Assembly (NCBI GenBank): GCA_903828565.1
Contig: CAIKMQ010000030.1
Coordinates: forward strand, 1 to 49,309
Reading direction: 5' to 3'
Origin: an uncultured Leptolinea sp.
GTDB lineage: Bacteria > Chloroflexota > Anaerolineae > Anaerolineales > Anaerolineaceae
Length of the DNA: 49,309 nucleotides
Each line of letters starts with the position of its first letter. Positions within the stretch are counted from its first letter, which is position 1. The notes under the pieces were generated by a model. That model was not told the DNA's origin. It ran no database searches and worked only from the letters and a program-made list of their open reading frames with translations. The position numbers and the translations under genes were made by a program. Below are positions 17,062 to 24,785 of this stretch, one piece after another.

Positions 17062-18069
17062 ATGAACACAAAGATGTGGGGCAAAGCCCTGCGGGGAATT
17101 CCACGCTTGAGCACAGAAGAATGGCAGGATCTCGATATCATCAGCCGCTGGCTGATCGCTACACGTGCGGCGGTCCTGGTGATGACCTTCATATCCGCAG
17201 CCATTGCCGGCATCCTGGCCTTCCGGGATGGCGCTTTTGTATGGTGGCGCTGGTTGTTGCTCGCCGCCGGGCTGATCCTGGCACATGCCACCAACAACCT
17301 GCTGAACGACCTGGTAGATCACAAAAAAGGTGTAGATCAGGGTAATTACTTCCGCACGCAGTACGGTTTGCAGCCATTGGAGATGGGCCTGCTCAGCGAA
17401 AAGCAGCTGCTGCGTTATGCCGGAATCACCGGCGGGCTGGCGATTGCTGCCGGCTTGCCGCTCGTGCTCACCAGCGGATGGATTGGCTGGGCGTTACTGG
17501 CGGCTGGCGCCTTCTTCGTCCTTTTCTATACTTGGCCGCTGAAATACATTGGCCTGGGTGAGATCGCAGTCATCCTCGTGTGGGGTCCGTTGATGGTCGG
17601 CGGCGGGTATTATGTGATCACAGGGCAGTGGAGTTGGCTCGCAATCCTCGCCAGCCTGCCATACGCTCTCGGCACCACCATGGTCATTTTTGGCAAGCAT
17701 ATCGATAAGCTGGAAGCTGACCGCGCCAAAGGCATTCACACTTTGCCGGTCATTATAGGTGAGGCCGCTGCCCGCTATGTCACCCTGGGAATGATCGGGC
17801 TGCAGTACATTCTGGTCTTTTACCTGGTCATCTCGCGCGAATTCACCCCGGCGCTGGTATTTGTTGTGATGGCTGCCGATGCCCTGCCTTCCGTCTGGCA
17901 GGTATACAAGAATCCCCGACCGCAAGAGAAACCTGAGAACTACCCGGCGGATGCCTGGCCGCTCTACTATGTTGCCCTTGCCTTTGTTCATAACCGAAAG
18001 TTCGGTATGTGGTACTTTGCCAGCCTGATTCTGGATGTGGTCTTCAAATACTTTCATTTATTCGGGTGA
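17062..18069 (+). CDS. UbiA-family prenyltransferase
   Basis: 335 aa, an integral membrane protein with about eight to nine helices. UbiA enzymes attach a prenyl chain to an aromatic acceptor such as 1,4-dihydroxy-2-naphthoate (menaquinone synthesis). The first aspartate motif is NDLVDHKKGVD (82-92). The second is weaker, DKLEADRAKG near 214-223, instead of the usual DxxxD. A soluble N-terminal lead of about 30 residues precedes the first helix. The start follows GGTGACCT. A MenA-like role is plausible, but heme, chlorophyll or tocopherol-type acceptors cannot be excluded; no quinone genes are adjacent. Confidence 0.85.
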   Translation: MNTKMWGKALRGIPRLSTEEWQDLDIISRWLIATRAAVLVMTFISAAIAGILAFRDGAFVWWRWLLLAAGLILAHATNNLLNDLVDHKKGVDQGNYFRTQYGLQPLEMGLLSEKQLLRYAGITGGLAIAAGLPLVLTSGWIGWALLAAGAFFVLFYTWPLKYIGLGEIAVILVWGPLMVGGGYYVITGQWSWLAILASLPYALGTTMVIFGKHIDKLEADRAKGIHTLPVIIGEAAARYVTLGMIGLQYILVFYLVISREFTPALVFVVMAADALPSVWQVYKNPRPQEKPENYPADAWPLYYVALAFVHNRKFGMWYFASLILDVVFKYFHLFG

Positions 18070-18120
18070 GTTGCCCGCTAAAAGGCCAGTTGGTCATAAA
18101 CCCTTATTTCAGTTAATAGA

Positions 18121-18723
18121 TTAGTCTGTGACCGTACGGATCACGACTTTTTTTCTGAAGACATTGGTAAACAGGTCTGCTTTCTCAGAAGCCGCCTTTT
18201 CTTCTTCTGGCGCCGGGCATACCACCTTGCACCGAAGCAGAACCTCTTCCTGATCGATCAAACAACGCACTCCGCGGACACGGCACTCATGCGTCCGGTC
18301 AAGCCCGTCTGCCACCCGCAGCAGGGCAGCCAGACGGCACACCAGGGTTCGTTCAGCCAATTTCAACGCGGCGAAATGGTCATGCTTTTCTGAGGGGAGT
18401 GCCTTGCGGTGGTAGCGTGCGATCGAGCCGATGATCAGACGGGTCTTGCCGTCCAACGGCAGCAGCAGATTATCCACGATCATCTCCAGTGAACTCTTGT
18501 GATGCCCGCGCCATCCGCGGACCCAGCCAATATCGTGCAACAGCGCGGCATATTCCAGCAGATCCCGCTCCGCGTTGCCGAGCCCGTGCAGCGTTTCTAA
18601 TCCATCGAATAACTGCAAAGCTAGCAGCGTCACCTGTTCGGTATGGGTCATATCGCCCATGCAGGCCTGCGCCAGAGATGTCACCGCAGCGCGGGTGCTG
18701 TTGGTTGATAACTTCCTGGTCAT
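18121..18723 (-). CDS. HD-domain protein resembling the C-terminal part of Ppx/GppA
   Basis: 200 aa. Metal ligands of an HD phosphohydrolase are visible: His27, the pair His63-Asp64 in ALLHDIGW, His74/His75, and Asp139 in RVADGLDRTH. The RVADGLDRTH segment and its spacing are those of the C-terminal HD domain of exopolyphosphatase/pppGpp phosphatase, here as a free-standing protein without the actin-like catalytic domain. It is the last gene of the CHAD operon: its ATG begins one base after the stop of the phosphoesterase gene. A role in polyphosphate or nucleotide signalling is inference. Confidence 0.8.
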   Translation of the reverse strand: MTRKLSTNSTRAAVTSLAQACMGDMTHTEQVTLLALQLFDGLETLHGLGNAERDLLEYAALLHDIGWVRGWRGHHKSSLEMIVDNLLLPLDGKTRLIIGSIARYHRKALPSEKHDHFAALKLAERTLVCRLAALLRVADGLDRTHECRVRGVRCLIDQEEVLLRCKVVCPAPEEEKAASEKADLFTNVFRKKVVIRTVTD

Positions 18724-18724
18724 C

Positions 18725-19480
18725 TTAGCCCGAACCCTCCGTCAGTTGCATTGCCCGACACTCATCCAGGGTGACGGCCGCAGCCATCATACGGGTGTAC
18801 AAGTCCGGCAGACCGGCGGCACGAATGGCATCCACCGCGATCTGCAGGTTGTATTCCACCCGGTAAAATTGCGCGTCCACCCTGCCTTTGTGAATATCGA
18901 GGATACAGTAGGATGCCCGCGGATCGTGATCGATCGTCCGCCCGACGCTGCCAGGATTGATAAATACCGTGCTTCCGCTCTGCCGGGTGAATGGTTGATG
19001 GGTATGCCCGCACAGGATGAAATTGGCTTCTGTCATCCCTGCCAGTTCTGCCAGGCGTTCTTCCGCTGTATCCAACTGGATGGGGTCATCATTCGCTGCC
19101 GGACTACCGTGGGTCAGCAGGAAACGGTGTCCTTTGAACTTCAACAACATAGCCTGGGGCAGGTCATCCATATAAGCACGGTCCTTCTTTGAAAGCTGGT
19201 TATAGCTCCAGGCAAAAGGCTGTTGATCCTCAGGGATATCCTCAAAAGGTGTGCTTTTTACCAGCGGGCGTAAATCCATCACCCGCCGGTCAATATTCCC
19301 GTGGATGCACGGGATGCCCAGCTTGCGGATTGTTTTCACCACTTCATGCGGGAAGGCATTGAACTGCACCAGGTCTCCCAGGCACCAGAACCCTTGGGTT
19401 TTCAAAGAGCGCGCATGCGCCAGAACCGCTTCCAGCGCCGGCAGGTTGGCATGGATATCACTGATGATGGCTATTTTCAT
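18725..19480 (-). CDS. Calcineurin-like metallophosphoesterase
   Basis: 251 aa, cytoplasmic. The dinuclear metal site is complete: Asp8 and His10 in ISDIHAN, Asp36 in LGDLV, Asn62 in HGNID, His124 in LTHGSP, and His159/His161 in GHTHQP. It resembles the YfcE/MJ0936 class of small phosphodiesterases that hydrolyse non-nucleotide or cyclic phosphodiesters. Its ATG overlaps the stop codon of the CHAD gene (ATGA), and the HD gene starts one base after its own stop, so the three products are made in register. Substrate unknown. Confidence 0.9.
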   Translation of the reverse strand: MKIAIISDIHANLPALEAVLAHARSLKTQGFWCLGDLVQFNAFPHEVVKTIRKLGIPCIHGNIDRRVMDLRPLVKSTPFEDIPEDQQPFAWSYNQLSKKDRAYMDDLPQAMLLKFKGHRFLLTHGSPAANDDPIQLDTAEERLAELAGMTEANFILCGHTHQPFTRQSGSTVFINPGSVGRTIDHDPRASYCILDIHKGRVDAQFYRVEYNLQIAVDAIRAAGLPDLYTRMMAAAVTLDECRAMQLTEGSG

Positions 19481-20451
19481 TCTGCTGCTCCTTGTTGTTC
19501 TCCCGGATCACCAAAAGATATTCGGTGGGTGATCTCTGCCGGGTGATTAGCTTTGACGTGTAATTCCAACTCATCCCAGCTGGAACCTTTCGCGGGGGAA
19601 TCCCACGCGGTAATAAACGCGGTGTACATACGTGCGCGGTGATTGGCTCGGTTTTCCATCCACAGTTGAATACCCGGCGGATAGCCGGCACCCGTGACCG
19701 ATTGGGATTTAAGCAGCACATCCCAGGCATCACAATCATGGATGGCGCCCAGCATCTCCTGCACACCACGCACACGCTTCAACCACGGTTTAAAGCCGTT
19801 CGTTTCCAGCGGCGCAAAGATCTCCAGTGTGTATCGCAGCCTCTTGGCGGCAATGCGCATGGCATGCAGTTTTTCTATCTGCTGCGGGTCCCGCATCACG
19901 TCCGTAAAGCTAATTAATCGTCGCAGCCGGGTACGGATGGCTTGATCCGCAAGCAACCGCAGCGGTGTGGACGGCTGGTTCATTGGTTCTACTGCCAACC
20001 TTTTAAGTACTTCAGATGCTGTGGCAACCGCCGTGTTTGCTTTGAACAGGTGGATCAATGTGCGTACTTCTTCCCCGCTTTGTGACCGTTGGCGCTCCAG
20101 CGCTGTCAGCAGCTCATCCAGGCCGGCCAGGCGGGACTCCCCTTCTCGCATGAGCTGGAAGCGGCGCAAAGCCTGCATTTGGATATCCAGATCACGCGAA
20201 TTGCCCAGAGCCAGCGTGACATTGCGTACCTGTTCCTGGAATTTCTGGCAGATGCCAGCGGGCAGTACCGGATCAAAATAAGCCAGAACAGCTCGCAACC
20301 GCCGTGACGCCACCCGCATGCGGTGGATGCATTCCAGGTCCGTCCCGGCAGCCGCGCCATCACTCTCAGCATGCAGGACGTTCAGTTGAGCCAGCATTAA
20401 ACCAGCCCCAAAGCACTTCGCGGCAGCATCCGGCTTCATTTTCCATTTCAC
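19477..20451 (-). CDS. CHAD domain-containing protein
   Basis: 324 aa, a single CHAD domain of two four-helix halves. Each half has the basic histidine-containing signature: HRMRVASRRLRAVL (43-56) and HAMRIAAKRLRYTL (about 195-208). CHAD domains are established polyphosphate-binding modules, often found at polyP granules. The start is taken as GTG because it sits exactly six bases after an AATAAT box preceded at 17 bases by TTGATT, suggesting a leaderless mRNA; an ATG four codons later is the alternative. It heads the operon with the phosphoesterase and HD genes. There is no fused CYTH triphosphatase domain, which is the common partner. Confidence 0.88.
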   Translation of the reverse strand: MKWKMKPDAAAKCFGAGLMLAQLNVLHAESDGAAAGTDLECIHRMRVASRRLRAVLAYFDPVLPAGICQKFQEQVRNVTLALGNSRDLDIQMQALRRFQLMREGESRLAGLDELLTALERQRSQSGEEVRTLIHLFKANTAVATASEVLKRLAVEPMNQPSTPLRLLADQAIRTRLRRLISFTDVMRDPQQIEKLHAMRIAAKRLRYTLEIFAPLETNGFKPWLKRVRGVQEMLGAIHDCDAWDVLLKSQSVTGAGYPPGIQLWMENRANHRARMYTAFITAWDSPAKGSSWDELELHVKANHPAEITHRISFGDPGEQQGAAE

Positions 20452-20457
20452 TCTTTG

Positions 20458-20486
20458 ATTATTGCCGGAATAACCTAATAAATCAA
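20458..20486 (-). promoter_or_regulatory. Promoter of the CHAD operon, leaderless type
   Basis: TTGATT, 17 bases, AATAAT, then six bases to the GTG start. No Shine-Dalgarno sequence is present. Diverges from the thioredoxin promoter. Confidence 0.5.
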
Positions 20487-20611
20487 GCCGTGTGGGGATG
20501 GGATGAAACCTTCGCGCTGCTGCTGCATCTAATTGAGGAGTATAAAAGTTCAGAAGCCTAGAGATGCGGGAAAAGATCAGGGCCGTGGTGCATCCCTCCG
20601 CTGCTGATGGG

Positions 20612-20640
20612 TTGTGACCCCTGCACGCGCTGCTTAAAAT
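20612..20640 (+). promoter_or_regulatory. Promoter of the thioredoxin-DUF2892 gene
   Basis: TTGTGA, 17-base spacer, TAAAAT; transcription would start near 20647, leaving a 32-base leader with AGGA at the right distance. Confidence 0.55.
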
Positions 20641-20678
20641 GCTTACTCGAAAAATCGAAATGCAAAGGATTGAAAAAC

Positions 20679-21194
20679 ATGAAACTTGTAACCTGGGAAC
20701 AAAAGCTTGCTAAATACGATCGCCCGGTTATCGTGGAATTTTGGGCTACCTGGTGCGTGCCATGCAAAATGATGACTCCGGCACTCAATCAAGTCAAAGC
20801 AGAATACGCAGGCCGGGTAGATGTGATCAAGGTCAATGCGGATGATGAAACAGAATTGATGCGCGAACTGAAAGTATTCAGCATCCCGACCGTACTGGTC
20901 TATCAGCACGGGAAACTGGTCTCACGGCGCAGCGGCGCTCTCAATGTGGAGCAGATACGGAAACTCTTTGAAGGTGCGTTGAAAGATCAACCCGCAGGTT
21001 CCCTGGGTACCGGTGCGCGGGTGTTCCGCCTGGCGCTAGCTGTCGGGTTGGCTGGCGCGGCGTTCTTTTTGAACCACAACATCCCTCTGTACATCCTGGC
21101 CGGCATCGCGCTGTTCAGCGCGATCTATGACCGCTGTCCTATCTGGAAATTCGTGAAAGCGCGGATTAAAGGTGTGCTGGTAAAAGGCAATTAA
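20679..21194 (+). CDS. Thioredoxin domain fused to a DUF2892-like membrane domain
   Basis: 171 aa. Residues 1-105 are a thioredoxin with the active site WCVPC (Cys26, Cys29) and the cis-proline segment FSIPTVLVY. Residues about 112-165 form two membrane helices ending in DRCPIWKFVK, the pattern of the DUF2892 domain found in YgaP-type inner-membrane proteins. As there is no signal peptide, the thioredoxin should face the cytoplasm and be tethered to the membrane by its C-terminus. The start with AGGA nine bases upstream gives a normal thioredoxin N-terminus; a longer Cys-rich extension is upstream sequence, not protein. A reductant for a sulfur-transfer or membrane partner is a guess. Confidence 0.85.
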   Translation: MKLVTWEQKLAKYDRPVIVEFWATWCVPCKMMTPALNQVKAEYAGRVDVIKVNADDETELMRELKVFSIPTVLVYQHGKLVSRRSGALNVEQIRKLFEGALKDQPAGSLGTGARVFRLALAVGLAGAAFFLNHNIPLYILAGIALFSAIYDRCPIWKFVKARIKGVLVKGN

Positions 21195-21195
21195 T

Positions 21196-21239
21196 AATAA
21201 CTGCGGGCAGGTGACTGTCCGCAGTTATTTTATTTATTG
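21196..21239 (+). terminator. Terminator of the thioredoxin gene
   Basis: AATAACTGCGG pairs with CCGCAGTTATT (11 bp, 12-base loop), followed by TTATTTATT. The hairpin starts two bases after the stop codon. Confidence 0.8.
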
Positions 21240-21246
21240 CCGAGGT

Positions 21247-21417
21247 CTAGAACAATCCCCAGACATTGGTCTGGTATGCCTGCCAGGCGATCACTGCAGT
21301 TACGATACAGCAGCAGACCATGACAGCAGCCACGATCCCCAGGATGATCCAGATCGATTTCTTCTTATTCTTGGGTTCCGGTGTTCCAGTCACAACTTCA
21401 GGTTCGATGACGTCCAT
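21247..21417 (-). CDS. Small single-helix membrane protein with CCC patch
   Basis: 56 aa, below usual gene-finder cut-offs. It has an acidic/proline N-terminus (MDVIEPEVVTGTPEPKN), a KKK stop-transfer-like patch, one strongly hydrophobic helix (about residues 22-44) that contains three consecutive cysteines, and a short tail ending in VWGLF. A GGAGGAG ribosome site lies seven bases before the ATG, which is the main reason to call it real. It is 56 bp after the DUF4126 gene on the same strand. I recognise no family; similar short TM proteins with runs of cysteine are common in Chloroflexota. It would lie in the cytoplasmic membrane, N-terminus probably inside. Confidence 0.7.
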   Translation of the reverse strand: MDVIEPEVVTGTPEPKNKKKSIWIILGIVAAVMVCCCIVTAVIAWQAYQTNVWGLF

Positions 21418-21473
21418 AATTTTCTCCTCCGAAATTACTTGATGAATTCATTATATATCAGAGCGGATAGTTT

Positions 21474-22052
21474 TCAGCCAGTCTTAGAGGGATGATCTCT
21501 GCCGGCGCTTTTATACAGGCGGATGATCACCCAGGCCGTAAACACAATGACAATGGCAGCGACCACCACGGGCAGCACTACAGAGATGACCGAAACCAGA
21601 GATGAAACCACATCTTCTGCCGTGGAGACCACTACGTTACCAGTACCGGCGGTCGCCGCGGTCACGGACGGCCGCACTACCACGGATTTAACGGCATGAA
21701 CGCCGCCTGCCACCAGCAACCCGGCACCTATGGAAAGGAGCGGATGCACATCCGTCAATACTTTTGCGCTGGCCGCAAAAACAATCGCACCGGCTGCCGG
21801 GCGGATGAGGCTCTGGATGACGTCATTCGCATGATTCACAGCCGGGATCTTATCCGCAAAGAATTCGATCAGCGCCAGTAATACCAGCAGCCCGATGATC
21901 CACCAGCTGGTGAGGGCATCCCAGGGCTGCGAAAGTTTAATCAGCGGTGTGAATTTCGCCAGCAGCGCGATCACCAGCAGAGGAATATAGGCATTCAGGC
22001 CGGCGCTGGCTGAAAGCCCGAAAGCAGAAAAGATACCCATCAATAAGTCCAT
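21474..22052 (-). CDS. DUF4126 family membrane protein
   Basis: 192 aa with about four to five hydrophobic segments. The glycine/alanine-rich opening (FSAFGLSASAGLNAYIP) and the middle GxHAVKS segment fit DUF4126, a membrane family of unknown function. A perfect AGGAGG stands before the ATG. It starts 10 bp after the DUF2085 gene ends, so it belongs to that operon. No catalytic residues are evident; a transport or membrane-organising role would be guesswork. Confidence 0.75.
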   Translation of the reverse strand: MDLLMGIFSAFGLSASAGLNAYIPLLVIALLAKFTPLIKLSQPWDALTSWWIIGLLVLLALIEFFADKIPAVNHANDVIQSLIRPAAGAIVFAASAKVLTDVHPLLSIGAGLLVAGGVHAVKSVVVRPSVTAATAGTGNVVVSTAEDVVSSLVSVISVVLPVVVAAIVIVFTAWVIIRLYKSAGRDHPSKTG

Positions 22053-22062
22053 ACGCTTCCTC

Positions 22063-22869
22063 CTATAAAGAAAAACCGCCCCAGGTGCCGGTCAATGCGT
22101 ACCGCGCCAGATCCACCAGGCTGATCTGGGTTACGGTTGTCAGCAGGCCGACAGCCAGGGGTATCACCATGTCCCGCCAGCCTTGCGCCTGGTTATCCCG
22201 GTGGAATACCATCATATATACTACGGAATATACGAGCGTAAGTATCAAAATCACCCCGGCGGCGCTGATCCATGCCAGGCCGTAACGTAGCGGAGACCAA
22301 TCGAAAAAGATCAGGCTGGCAGCGCCAAACCCGGCCGCGAGCAGTCCGGCGTACCCGCGCCAGCTGGTGAAAAGTGGGCGGGCATCATACACCGTCCAGG
22401 CGGTCTGGTGGAAGGATGGCACAAGATAAGCAGCGATGGTGATGCCCATGCCGGCCCCGGTGAGCAGCCGCAGGGTGTTGTTCGGTTCATACAGGCCGGT
22501 CAACCCGGGGAAGAGATGCAGGTAAGAGTTGGTGCCATCCACCGCAAAAGCCAGCCCCAGCAGGAGAAAGGGAATGCTGGCCTTCCAACCCGGCAGCCCG
22601 CCGCGTCGTGGATACACGATCACCTGAAAGAAGATGCCCGCGACTGCCCCCAGGTACATCCCCGAGCAGCGCGCGCACAACGGCAGCGGCCGGCCGTCCA
22701 CGCTGAACGAGCGCGCCGGGATGCGGTGGCAGACCGCGTAGCCAACGGCATCCGCTTTGGCAAGCAGCCCGGTCGGCGTTTCGAACCACCAGGCGGCAAT
22801 CACCACCAGGCACAGCAGCAATACTAAAACCTTGCCGGCTGGCAATTTCGTCGGTTTATATTCTTCCAT
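22063..22869 (-). CDS. DUF2085 family membrane protein
   Basis: 268 aa with about seven membrane helices. The family signature is present in the first third: VCHRIPARSF (Cys47, His48) followed by PLCARCSGMYLG (Cys65, Cys68). The clustered Cys/His residues near a membrane face suggest metal or redox binding, but no function is established. The start is the ATG exactly six bases after a perfect TATAAT whose -35 (TTGCAT) is 17 bases further up, so the mRNA probably has no leader. A longer reading frame extends 26 codons upstream but would start ahead of the promoter. Confidence 0.82.
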   Translation of the reverse strand: MEEYKPTKLPAGKVLVLLLCLVVIAAWWFETPTGLLAKADAVGYAVCHRIPARSFSVDGRPLPLCARCSGMYLGAVAGIFFQVIVYPRRGGLPGWKASIPFLLLGLAFAVDGTNSYLHLFPGLTGLYEPNNTLRLLTGAGMGITIAAYLVPSFHQTAWTVYDARPLFTSWRGYAGLLAAGFGAASLIFFDWSPLRYGLAWISAAGVILILTLVYSVVYMMVFHRDNQAQGWRDMVIPLAVGLLTTVTQISLVDLARYALTGTWGGFSL

Positions 22870-22875
22870 GTGGGC

Positions 22876-22904
22876 ATTATAGGTTTGCTTGCCGCGCGAT
22901 GCAA
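22876..22904 (-). promoter_or_regulatory. Promoter of the DUF2085 operon, leaderless type
   Basis: TTGCAT, 17 bases, TATAAT, six bases, ATG. The expected +1 coincides with the start codon and no ribosome-binding sequence is present. Confidence 0.65.
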
Positions 22905-22950
22905 GCGCCTGCCAAAGGGTACGGTACCAACACACCATCATTTTCAACCC

Positions 22951-23115
22951 CCAAAACTACAAGGTTTTGGTGGGTTGGATTGAGCGCAGCTAAATCCAAC
23001 GAGCGCAATGCGTCGGATGCCGGGTTGTGGATGGGAACCTGATATTAATGCTTCTCTCAATCCGACGTACGCATAAGGCAGGTGCGGGGGTTGGATGGTG
23101 CGTCAGCGACGCACC
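22951..23115. repeat. Hairpin-rich intergenic repeat region
   Basis: Three hairpins lie between the DUF2085 and leucine-rich-repeat genes: CCAAAAC/GTTTTGG (22951-22970), GTTGGATT/AATCCAAC (22974-23000) and GGTGCGTC/GACGCACC (23097-23115). The 14-mer CTTCTCTCAATCCG occurs twice (23051 and 23142). The GGATTGAGCGC pattern resembles short dispersed intergenic repeats. The second 14-mer copy runs into the 3' end of the leucine-rich-repeat gene. No gene is seen here. Confidence 0.6.
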
Positions 23116-23147
23116 TAAAGAATCATTCAACACACCTTGGGCTTCTC

Positions 23148-24626
23148 TCAATCCGGCTCTAGCTCATCATCGTCAGCTTCCACTGCCAAATCGTCCAGGC
23201 TCAATCTCAGCACGGTATCACCCCAGGTGCGGTGCCGATATTCCAACAACAAAGCGGTAATCTCTCCCCGCTTTGTTTTCGCGGACCAATCCACCATGTC
23301 GATGTACTTCTTCAGTGGGATGGTCACATTCCCCAACAGGAAGGTCAGCATCTCGAGGTTGTTGTCTTCTGCCAGCTTCTGGATGCTGAGCCTGGCATGT
23401 TGGATGAGGAACTGCTCGTAAACCAGCTTGTATTCCTCGCTCAGTTCATACGGGAAGCGCAGCCGGCACAGCGCGATCCGGGCTTTATCATACAGGACCT
23501 GGTCTGGTCTTTCCTCATGATCAGGATACCCTGCAAAGAAGGTGTCATATTCGCTGATGTTCCGCGCGCCGCCTGAGAGCAGCCGGGTCGCCCAGTACCC
23601 GTATGCTGAGGAGTAGTTGGTGGTTTCTCCCCCAGCATCCTCTAGTTCCCGCACATATTCATAAGGGATGTAGACCCGGCAGAGAAACAGTCCGGTTGTG
23701 TCTATGATCTGAAGGTAAACATCAGAGAAGCCATGCTCAGACCCTAATGTTGTTCCTTCCCCTTGCCAGAGAGTCACCTCCGCTACACACTCCTGGGTGA
23801 AGTTGTACCCAACGTGTTTGATTCTGGCAGGTAATTTGAGAACCACCTTTTGGCTGAACGGATCGGTAATCTTCTGGTCCAAAGAGAAGGCTCCAGACCC
23901 AATCTCCGTCACTCCCTGTGGGATCACTACCGACTGCAGGCTGCGGCAGTCACGGAAGGCATCACTCCCGATCTGCGTCACACTATCCGGGATCTCCACC
24001 GACTGCAGGCTGTGGCACCAATAGAAGGCGTTCTCCCCAATCTCCGTCACACCCTGTGGGATCACTACCGACTGCAGGCTGTGGCACCAATAGAAGGCGT
24101 TCTCCCCAATCTCCGTCACACCCTGTGGGATCACTACCGACTGCAGGCTGCTGCAGCCAGCGAAGGCATTCTCACCTATCTGCGTAACACTATCCGGGAT
24201 CTCCACCGACTGCAGGTTGTCACAAAACTGAAATGCACTATCCTCTATCTCCGTCACACCCTGCGGGATCACTACCGACTGCAGGCTGGCGCAATACTTA
24301 AATGCACTATCCTCTATCTCCGTCACACCCTGCGGAATCACTACCGACTGCAGGCTGCTGCAGCCCCAGAAGGCTCCGTCCCCGATCTGCATCACCCCCT
24401 CCGGGATCACCACCGACTGCAGGTTGGCACAACCACTGAAGGTGGAATAACCTATCGCTGTCACCCCCTGCGGGATGACCACCGACTGCAGGCTTTCGCA
24501 CCCTGAGAAGGCTTCACTCCCGATCTGCGTCACCCCCTCGGGTATGACCACATGAGCGTCATTTCCATTGTACTTTGTTAATATACGCTTGCCGTCTCGC
24601 TCTTCAAACCGCATGTTGTCTGCCAT
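23148..24626 (-). CDS. BspA-type leucine-rich repeat protein
   Basis: 492 aa. Residues 28 to about 250 are ten 23-residue repeats of the form IPxGVTEIGxxAFxxCxSLQSVV (LRR_5/BspA class), which stack into a solenoid used in protein or surface binding. The C-terminal half (250-492) has no repeats; residues about 420-470 (NNLEMLTFLL, ITALLLEYRH) look like degenerate ankyrin helices. Unlike classic BspA there is no signal peptide or anchor, so it may stay in the cytoplasm. GGAGGAGGG precedes the ATG. The gene stands alone, its stop codon lies inside a short dispersed repeat, and related hairpins flank it on both sides. Function unknown. Confidence 0.88.
   Translation of the reverse strand: MADNMRFEERDGKRILTKYNGNDAHVVIPEGVTQIGSEAFSGCESLQSVVIPQGVTAIGYSTFSGCANLQSVVIPEGVMQIGDGAFWGCSSLQSVVIPQGVTEIEDSAFKYCASLQSVVIPQGVTEIEDSAFQFCDNLQSVEIPDSVTQIGENAFAGCSSLQSVVIPQGVTEIGENAFYWCHSLQSVVIPQGVTEIGENAFYWCHSLQSVEIPDSVTQIGSDAFRDCRSLQSVVIPQGVTEIGSGAFSLDQKITDPFSQKVVLKLPARIKHVGYNFTQECVAEVTLWQGEGTTLGSEHGFSDVYLQIIDTTGLFLCRVYIPYEYVRELEDAGGETTNYSSAYGYWATRLLSGGARNISEYDTFFAGYPDHEERPDQVLYDKARIALCRLRFPYELSEEYKLVYEQFLIQHARLSIQKLAEDNNLEMLTFLLGNVTIPLKKYIDMVDWSAKTKRGEITALLLEYRHRTWGDTVLRLSLDDLAVEADDDELEPD
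23877..24545 (-). repeat. 69-bp tandem repeats encoding the leucine-rich repeats
   Basis: Ten 69-bp units in phase with the protein repeats. Units 24001-24069 and 24070-24138 are identical base for base, which points to a very recent duplication or gene conversion. Repeat number is likely to vary between strains. Confidence 0.9.
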
Positions 24627-24668
24627 GGTATTCCCTCCTCCTTTATATTACCACAATCATATTCGTGG

Positions 24669-24725
24669 GATGCGTTCGCAACGCACCAAAATATGCATCC
24701 CCCCATTTTCGCAGATAATGGGGGG
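24669..24725. repeat. Two hairpins upstream of the leucine-rich repeat gene
   Basis: The 19-mer GATGCGTTCGCAACGCACC (24669-24687) mirrors the hairpin at 23097-23115 on the far side of the gene. Next to it, CCCCCCATT pairs with AATGGGGGG over a nine-base loop (24699-24725); it lies downstream of the glycosidase gene on its strand and may act as its terminator, although a clear U-tract is missing. Confidence 0.5.
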
Positions 24726-24785
24726 TATTAAAAGGGGGGATTGCGTCCCCGAGCACATGACGGGACAGAGTTTACCAGCCCTCGC

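Noticed and set aside
20607-20678. Cys-rich N-terminal extension of the thioredoxin frame (GCDPCTRCLKC)
   Set aside because: It overlaps the TTGTGA-17-TAAAAT promoter and has no ribosome site; the AGGA-served ATG gives a normal thioredoxin start.
22870-22947. Longer N-terminus for the DUF2085 protein
   Set aside because: The extension spans the -35 and -10 boxes and has no ribosome site.
23850-24506. Long plus-strand frame of 218 codons rich in HRLQA repeats opposite the leucine-rich repeat gene
   Set aside because: It is the antisense of the 69-bp repeats; the repeat periodicity keeps all frames open. No ribosome site.
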